Shown here: piece after piece, positions 56,900-64,000 of the stretch
How the letters are laid out: each line of letters opens with the position of its first letter
Numbering within the stretch: position 1 is the stretch's first letter
DNA from: Arbacia lixula
Lineage: Eukaryota; Echinodermata; Echinoidea; Arbacioida; Arbaciidae
DNA length: 64,000 bases
Reading direction: 5' to 3'
Assembly (NCBI GenBank): GCA_963669155.1
Contig: OZ022586.1
Location: 671,050 to 735,049 of the forward strand
Notes under the pieces: model-generated
What the model saw: only the letters and a program-made list of their open reading frames with translations
The model's database searches: none
What the model was told of the DNA's origin: nothing
Translations under genes and position numbers: made by a program

Positions 56900-59500
56900 T
56901 AATTCAGACTTTGGGCTGCGAAACGGGACAGTCCCTCGACACCATGACACAATCCGTACCCCGGTGCTGATCGACGGAAGAACAGCCTTGTTATAATGAC
57001 GGCCTGTAAGCATAACCTCTAGTACACCTGACCTTCATGAAGAGGTTTACCATGAACGTCATGCTGTTTAGAACGCCACATTAGGACACATAAGGAACGT
57101 GCCCCAAATTACTGTACGCATATACATAACCATAAATGTAGCACCTGTATCCCATGGACATACTGGCAGCAAACACATTTTACAATAAACCGTGCGTAAT
57201 GAAATCAATTTGTACAAAGATGTAGTACGCTTGCAAGATAATTCCATATCAAGGTACTTAGCTGTAGACTAAAGCACCACATGCTGAATTTTAGCAACAG
57301 TAGGCAAAGAAACAGAGGATGTAGAAGAAAAGTAAAACCAACTCACCTTTTTGACGATCTGTCAAACTGTCAGATTTCTTCCACTTATAAAGCTCCAATA
57401 ATAATAGCCTCCACGGTATGTCCACAAGACCTGGCGATGAACAACAAACGGAGAGCAAAAAAAAAAGAATAATTCTAAAAAGTCTTCCCCTTTTCCCGTT
57501 AAGGAAACAAATTCATCGCGTTGACGAAAAAAAGAAAAGGTGTTATCCGCTCAGCTGACTGTTGTGACAGGTAAACAACAGGAGAAGTGCGAAGAAAAAC
57601 AACTTCACGATTTTGACACGACAGCGGCGGAGATAGACGGTACTGACGGCTCAAAAGACTTGACTGATATGAAATTATTCTGCTCAATGACTTGTATGAA
57701 ATTAATTGCAGAGAGATCTACCACAGAATGCATCAATTCTGGGGATACGATCGATATACGTCCGATTGCGTTCTCGTTAGGGACGAAAATAATCTACTGG
57801 ATCGGCTCGAACCGAATCGCGATCCGCGCAAGTTTGGTATCCTGATTTTAATGTAGAAACCTTCGAGTACGCGATTGGCGCTTTCATGCCCCGCCCGCCC
57901 GGTTCGCGAGTGCTACCTTGAGTACTGTAGCGCTGAATGTTGTTTTGAAATCTGCTCGCGCCGCCCGAGTTTTTAATACAACCCCCTTTTGTGGATATAC
58001 CTGTCGGACCGATGCGATGAGTCGAATTTCACTCCGCGCGTTCCGAAAATCTTTCTGAAAGAGTTTTTGAACCCCCACCTCGCCCTCGCAGGCACGTTTT
58101 CAACTCTGCGTGCCCTTATTTTGCCTTCATCTGTTGGTATTTCTGTTATTCTCGCTGCTCATTCTCCCTGTTATTTTTTCCCTTCTCCCTTCGATTTGCT
58201 ATCGGTATTGTCTATGCTCGTTAACTCAACTCACACACACGACGATGCTTTATCAACAAATGCACAATAAGCAAATAATGTTTGACATTTTAATAGCATG
58301 ACATCATTATGGAGTTTTTCCCCTTTCGTGTTTGTGATGGCCTGTTTATTTCACTTGTGTCTACCTTGTTAGATTCTTATACACACCCATGACATGAAAC
58401 TGCCATATTAACATGATTACCACGTCTGTCTATACTTAACTAACCCTCTGAGTACTAAGCCATGAATTCCCCACTGAATTAAAACGCAGTGCATGGGCCC
58501 GTGGTATTAAGAGGCCTAAGCATTTCCAATCATGATCAAATGAATAACAGTTTTCTTCGACGGCGCCATGAACATAGAGCAATGACCGAATCTTTACCCC
58601 GCTCTTTCGTAAACAGCTTTTGACATTCACAATAAAGGTAAAACTAGATATAGGTTGTCTGTGAATTGTCCTCATTATGTATTGAACTTTGTCGGTGAAA
58701 ATAATGATTGTTGAATCTGCAACTGCTAATGCTTTTCTATTTCCTATGTCTTCTATTTTTGTCATCATGTTCTTCTTTTTATTTGTCTTCTCCCTGTCAA
58801 TTTCGTCTTCTTTGTCTTCTTCTCCTTCTTCACCACTCCTCTTTGATTTGAAATATTAGTTAATCCTAATGTTTATTACTTAAAAGCGGTATTCATGTAC
58901 CAAATAAATGTATTGTTGTTATGCTATATCTTTTAAGAGATGTAAATATAATTGAAAGCTGAGCCTATAAATTGCCTTGGTAGACGGATGAAACGGGGAA
59001 AAGAAGGTGGCACCCGCGTTGGTTACATGTTAGGTGGTCTACATCACATGTGGTGATTCTCTATTTTTTGCAGAAAAGATAGAGCACATAAAGGGTAGAG
59101 AACGTTTGGGTGGTAAGCAAGCAAACACATGCTTCACAATTTGTCGCGATTTGCCACCGTCTTAAGAAAATATCCGCCTTTATCCTGGGGATAATTCGGC
59201 GATGATCTCTGAGAATTTGTCAGACTGTTAGCAACATCAAAGCAAGGTTCGGAGGTGATATCCCCTCTCACGTGCAGTGGAGTATGGGGATTATGTTCAT
59301 ACGCAAACACGATCGATTTCTATATTTTTTCCTTTTTTATATCTTTGACGTGTTTTACAAACAAACAATATAGTCTTGACCCTTGGATGTGGAAAGTGGC
59401 AACATGTGAAGGGGTTGACGAGAAGGTGACGATCTTCGCCGTTACGTCGCCGTATAATCGACAAAATGATTGAGGAAGGCTCAAGTCTGGATCAAAGGCG
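56900..59500. other. Intergenic, nothing recognised
   Basis: A GC-richer patch lies at 57870-57980 (CCCCGCCCGCCCGG). The frame at 57540-57845 (101 codons) has no motif or splice context that I trust. Confidence 0.45.
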
Positions 59501-59522
59501 TAGAAAGGGATGAACGACCCTG

Positions 59523-59542
59523 ATCCCCCCCCCCCCTTCCCC

Positions 59543-59641
<99 letters not shown>

Positions 59642-59800
59642 GCGCACATACACACACACGCGCACGCTCGCGCGCGCAAATTATGTTTATATAAAGAGAG
59701 TGAAAAAAAAGAGAGAAAGAGAGAGAGCGCGAGAGGTGAAATTCAAGAAAGAGAGAACGAGTGAAAGAAAGATAGAGGGAGGGAGGGAGGGAGGGGGTGG
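59523..59800. repeat. (CA)n microsatellite followed by GA-rich tract
   Basis: About 120 bp of CA with one TA interruption, then CGCG-containing sequence and GAGA/GGGA repeats. Confidence 0.96.
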
Positions 59801-59829
59801 GGAGATACAAAGGAATAAAAACGCCGAAA

Positions 59830-61360
59830 ATGGACACCTCTCTTTATTTATGTATCTATAGTTTCACTTGCGAGTGATATTTTTCATCTCCTGCGTTGTT
59901 GCCACAGTGTCTTTTGTCTCCATATAATGTATCACATACACAGCCTTCTGAATTCCGTTTCATAGACATATTATATCACAACATATTATATATAAAAAGA
60001 TAAACCCATCCATCCCATTGCTTCCACACCGTTAAGTGAAAGCCGCCAGGGATCTATCTGTTCAATCGACAGTGACGTAAAAATGTTGGGCGCTCATTCG
60101 GTGAACGGTGCGTTTACACAATCCGCAAGACATTTTCACAGACACGACAAATTTAACTTGTATACTAGGCCTATGTGCCATCGCAAGGTGACGAGATGGT
60201 AAATGTGAACACGGCACTGCGACCGACAAATCGTGTATAGTATGTATAGCCAGCCATGTTTAGTTTCTATATATATCTCGATAGATTGCAGCTTGTCACT
60301 TTGAAGCTGACGGTAGTTTTTCGTTATAAACATCTAACGGCACACAAGTGGTATTGCTTGCAGACAAACACATTGTTGTCAATATCTTGACAAAGGGCCC
60401 ATCTTTCTAGGAGGGGATCGCCTTACAAAAAAGTGATTTGACGAAAAATGTAGAGTGAATATCCACTGGAGGCACAAATACCAAGATATATTGTTGTTTC
60501 GTCGTGAATGAAGACGGGCTAATTCGCGTTTTAAAGAGGACAATTTAGATTGAGAAAGATGGCTTAAAGTCGAATCGGGATTCTTAACGGACCATTAGTT
60601 ACATTGACAATGCGAAACCATACTTAAGTGCATGCATAGTCATTCTTTCAGTCATTGTTGTCAATTGGCGGTTTATCCGTCCGCTTGGGCTCCTTTTGGG
60701 CCACTGTAGTCATGATAGTAAAAAAATGTTCGCGTGTCATACTCAATTACCACTTAAACTGTGCTTAGTCAAGGTAAGGTTGTTTATGCATTCGTGGTGT
60801 GGGATATTACGAATCGTTACCAACGCATGGATAGTGCAACTTGAAATATTCTAGGTCACACTTGCTTTATCGCTCAGCTGCAAATTGTATTGATTCCATT
60901 TGACGTCAAGACTATCGAAGTAGCTGGCATCATATCTTCCATTTCAATTCAAGTTTGTTCTTATTTCCTCAATATCGATTGTGACACCCACACACCCCAA
61001 ATATGCACGCATACATCAATGCAAACGTTTAAACAGGTACATATATCAGGCATACAAATACACACGTACACATTGTATGCACTCTCAAATCTTGACACAA
61101 ATTAATTTCTTCCTTTTGATTGATTCATTCGGGAAACTTTCTTGGCGCTTTATCAAACTATTTCGTGCGCGTATAATCACCATTAATGGTGTGACTAACT
61201 GGCCAAAATCACATGTATGATTCTTGTTTTTGTCCACAGAGTTATAGAGGCACCTAATTGAATTGTATAGGTCTAGGGCGGAGAGTCGCAATGACTGATA
61301 CAAAGTCACACACGGACTGTGAAGACAACTATTGTGTTGAATGATGTGAAAGTGACATTT
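59830..61360. other. Intergenic, nothing recognised
   Basis: No gene supported. CGGAGAGTCGCAATG at 61278-61292 also occurs at 8429-8443 in the old repeat, so a small relic of that family may be present. Confidence 0.45.
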
Positions 61361-61365
61361 GTGAC

Positions 61366-61640
61366 ATTCTTCACCCAGAAAATTAACCCATCAATTACGC
61401 TTTGTGTGTAAACCACCATAACAACAACAACAAAAAAAAATGATACGATTTTATTTTGAGTAGCCATGATAACATATATGCAGGAAATATGCCCCCAATA
61501 GGTTTTTAATTGTAGATGAATGTGTTTACCTAAATAGCAGGTAAACGGTGGTTAGATGTTTGACACAATATGCGAGCACATTTTGCTTTGTTGACGTCAG
61601 GAAAAATGTTTTCTACATGGCGTGTTTTAGTCTCATCGTG
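61366..61640 (+). repeat. Diverged tandem duplication, copy A
   Basis: Motifs in order: TTTGTGTGTAA, ATGATAC(G)ATTT, GTAGATGAATG(T/C)GTTT, AGCAGGTAAACGGTG, GAATGTTTTCTACA(T/C)GG. They match copy B. Confidence 0.75.
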
Positions 61641-61721
61641 CCAATTGTAGATTATTTCACCAGTAATAAATCACATACAGCAGCATTTTGTCTGGTTTAC
61701 AAAAATAATTACATTTTAGCC

Positions 61722-62003
61722 TAGCAGAAATTTACCCTTCAATTACCATTTGTGTGTAACTCACTGTAACCCGTTGTTACACGTTGAAAGGTAAAGAACT
61801 CCAAAGCTACCCGTAACACCCACGTAAAAAGAAAACATGATACAATTTGATTTGCATTGACCTATAAATGGAGACTATGTCACAACAGGTTTATAACTGT
61901 AGATGAATGCGTTTTCCTTACGTTACGCAGTAATAGCAGGTAAACGGTGTTTGTTATGATGATGTCAGGGAGAATGTTTTCTACACGGTGTGTCAATCCA
62001 CCT
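61722..62003 (+). repeat. Diverged tandem duplication, copy B
   Basis: Same motif order as 61366-61640, offset about 355 bp, with several indels. Confidence 0.75.
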
Positions 62004-62410
62004 CCTACTTTGCCTGCCTCTTTTTCAGGTGTTAGCTCTGGTGGTCCAGATGGTTAATTTATATGTCCATGTATCATCTTTCCTCCTGGCCAGATGACCA
62101 GCCCACCTCCATTTCTTGGATTTAATTTCCTGTACTATGTACCGTACTTTGGTTTTCTTTCTCAACATTACTGTACTAGCATCAATTTACATTCCTCTAT
62201 GAATCGGAAATAGTTCATTCTTACAATTTAAGTCGGGTTTTCTTTATTGTTAGGAACAACAAGCTGCTTACATACAGCAGTGGTAACCATGAATGGGGCA
62301 AACCCTCTTTAAATTGTTCCATACCACAATGCCATTCCACACTGACAATACACACGCATTATAGAGAGGAGCATCTTGTCCAACAGTAAAGGACTTAAAA
62401 AAACATCAGG

Positions 62411-62740
62411 GGAGTATTTCACCAAGCTGTTCTTAAGCTAATAACGACTTTACACACGACTTGTGACCCTTTCTTGTGCTAAATCAGATTTTTTTTCCCC
62501 CTGTTATAGCGAAGTGGGAGTTACTTTCCAACAATCCTAATAAAATTTGACAAATCATAAACTTTGTATTCAGACATATGTTAACAATAAGAACTTTAAT
62601 TTATATAGGCCTATATCATATTTAACTTTTAACTGATGGGAATCAAAATCATTGAGAATCTGATTTAGCACAAGAAAGGGTCACCAGTCGTGCGTAAAGT
62701 CGTTCTTTATAGCTTAAGAACAGCTTGGTGAAACACCCAC
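62411..62740. mobile_element. Foldback MITE, family E (~330 bp)
   Basis: Arms of about 80 bp (62411-62492 and 62660-62740) pair with few mismatches: TTTCACCAAGCTGTTCTTAA, GACTTTAC.CACGACT and GACCCTTTCTTGTGCTAAAT against their inverse. A unique AT-rich centre of about 170 bp lies between. No clear target duplication. Confidence 0.85.
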
Positions 62741-62822
62741 CAGACTCTATAATACTACCCTATAAGAATAGTGTGCATTACCTTTGTGAAAATGCCTCAG
62801 TGACTCATAAAGGGTTAACCCA
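62738..62822 (-). repeat. TTAAC-type short interspersed repeat, reverse copy
   Basis: CCAGACTCTATAATACTACC, TGTGCATTACC and CATAAAGGGTTAACCC match the reverse family consensus. It abuts the family E foldback element. Confidence 0.65.
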
Positions 62823-62829
62823 TTCCATA

Positions 62830-64000
62830 CCATATACAACGCTGCCCAATGCGAATCGTAGGGCGCACAAAGGCGACCATGGCATGCAAAGAATTTAAAT
62901 CAGCTTGGAATGATGGAACATCGTCGAACAACGCACGCTCGTTGACTTCTATATATCAAACATTTATAGAGAGGGAGAACTTATGACGCCGGAACGAAGT
63001 GTGCTTCGACGCAGGGGGTGTCATTTTCACCCTATTGTTTGTATTTCAGATGATTTAGACACATGAGTCCCGCGACCTTGGGTTAGATCAACATCGCTAT
63101 TATCATTAGCCGCCATTCGATAGTCTCAGTGCTGGAGCTAACTTGACCCGAACTATCCCCAAATCTTGAATGTCCTCTACTTTTAGCGATTGGGACAGCT
63201 AGTTTTGTTGTTTGTATACTAAGGGGAGGGGTATCTGGTCGAGTGCGTTGTGGAGTTCAAGCTATTTTGGTTTGTTTTGTTTTGAAGGGGGAGCTCGTAC
63301 CGAGTACACCTATTCTGAGAGCTAAGGCCTTTTGCCACGCCATCCGTCGAAGTTAAAGCATTTAAGCAAATCATTAGAAATCATTTATTCAGAAAAGTGC
63401 TTATTCATCGATTATGACAGAACATTCATATAATGATAATATAAAACATTTATTTGATGCTTAATACGGGCGTTTCTCAGCGCGCTGCTTTCTGTCAATT
63501 ATTCTAGGAACTAAAGTAGAAACCTTAAGTAATTCAAAATAATAAATATATAGATGGGTAAATACTAAAAATCAACGTCGGTGTGCACCTCCATTGACCA
63601 ACCAAAAACTGAGATATTCCAGGGAATTATTTATTAAAAAGCTAAGTTTCCAGCAGGGTCTGATATTCACTATCAATGACACCAAAATGCGCTGAGAGTG
63701 GAGAAGAGATACACACAGTGAAACAAGAAACTTAAGCATTGTGTGCAAGCATGAGTATTTCTATATAGGAGTTGTGTATTTAACTTGTGAACAAATACAT
63801 CAATAGTACAAAAAGAATTTTAATGAACGTGATATATTTCATTAGTATCGCGGTAGCAGGACAGCTTTTCATAAAGTAAGAAAGCATACGTGGCCGATAA
63901 GAATCGGTTTGCGTTAGTCTGAAGATTGGTAGTGGTATCGGGTTTGTGTTTTCTCCCAATGATCTGATCATGGGTGCCTGACGTCGGCACTACAAAGCCG
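62830..64000. other. Intergenic, nothing recognised
   Basis: No gene, structured repeat or RNA that I can support up to the window end. Confidence 0.45.

Noticed and set aside
57540-57845. 101-codon plus-strand frame
   Set aside because: No recognised motif, no repeat-free homology that I can judge, and no splice or promoter context.

Overview
The window reads as nuclear DNA of a marine metazoan. It has short exons with GT..AG introns, tRNA-derived SINEs, many foldback (MITE-like) elements and abundant CA, GA and CTT microsatellites. The repeat style and the tubulointerstitial-nephritis-antigen-like gene fit an invertebrate deuterostome, perhaps an echinoderm. That placement is inference only. 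Nothing bacterial is present.

Layout. (1) 478-3076, plus strand: the last five exons of a host gene I cannot name, ending in a stop at 3074-3076. It is followed by a 38-bp hairpin minisatellite (about 3300-4790), a SINE fragment, a 75-bp palindromic tandem array (5718-6020) and a tRNA-like segment. (2) 6.1-11.6 kb: microsatellites and copies of an old interspersed repeat. (3) 11814-23577, minus strand: a complete nine-exon gene for a secreted 512-residue TINAG/TINAGL1-like protein. It has a signal peptide, a somatomedin-B-like cysteine domain, a follistatin-like domain and a papain-fold domain whose catalytic Cys is Ser. All nine exons join in phase. Intron 5 holds about 200 bp of GAA repeat on the sense strand. 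(4) 23.6-45.4 kb: intergenic DNA with no gene I can support, but with several foldback families. These include two copies of a ~364-bp TTAA-flanked palindrome, two copies of a ~160-bp element, and one element nested inside an older repeat.

(5) 45401-54623: the most notable object, a 9,223-bp mobile element. It has ~770-806-bp terminal inverted repeats built largely of TTTCAC-type subrepeats and is flanked by a perfect 6-bp direct duplication, TATAGG. Inside, on the minus strand, is a large decayed coding region: a 16-residue proline-rich repeat domain, a cysteine-rich zinc-binding-like module, an XPG/PIN-like nuclease with a helix-2-turn-helix motif, a tesmin/TSO1-type CXC domain and an acidic tail. 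A terminal exon with an SGNH-hydrolase DGVH motif and a perfect 84-bp palindrome also lie inside. The nuclease frame is broken mainly at homopolymer runs, so this copy is either dead or affected by assembly error. The architecture recalls Academ-type (XPG nuclease) transposons, but the 6-bp duplication does not match what I recall for that group. It is my candidate for an under-described system.

(6) 54.6-64 kb: microsatellites, one full tRNA-derived SINE (56621-56890), a diverged tandem duplication (61.4-62.0 kb) and a ~330-bp foldback element (62.4-62.7 kb). No host gene is supported here.

The two host genes lie 8.7 kb apart in convergent orientation. They show no sign of working together.
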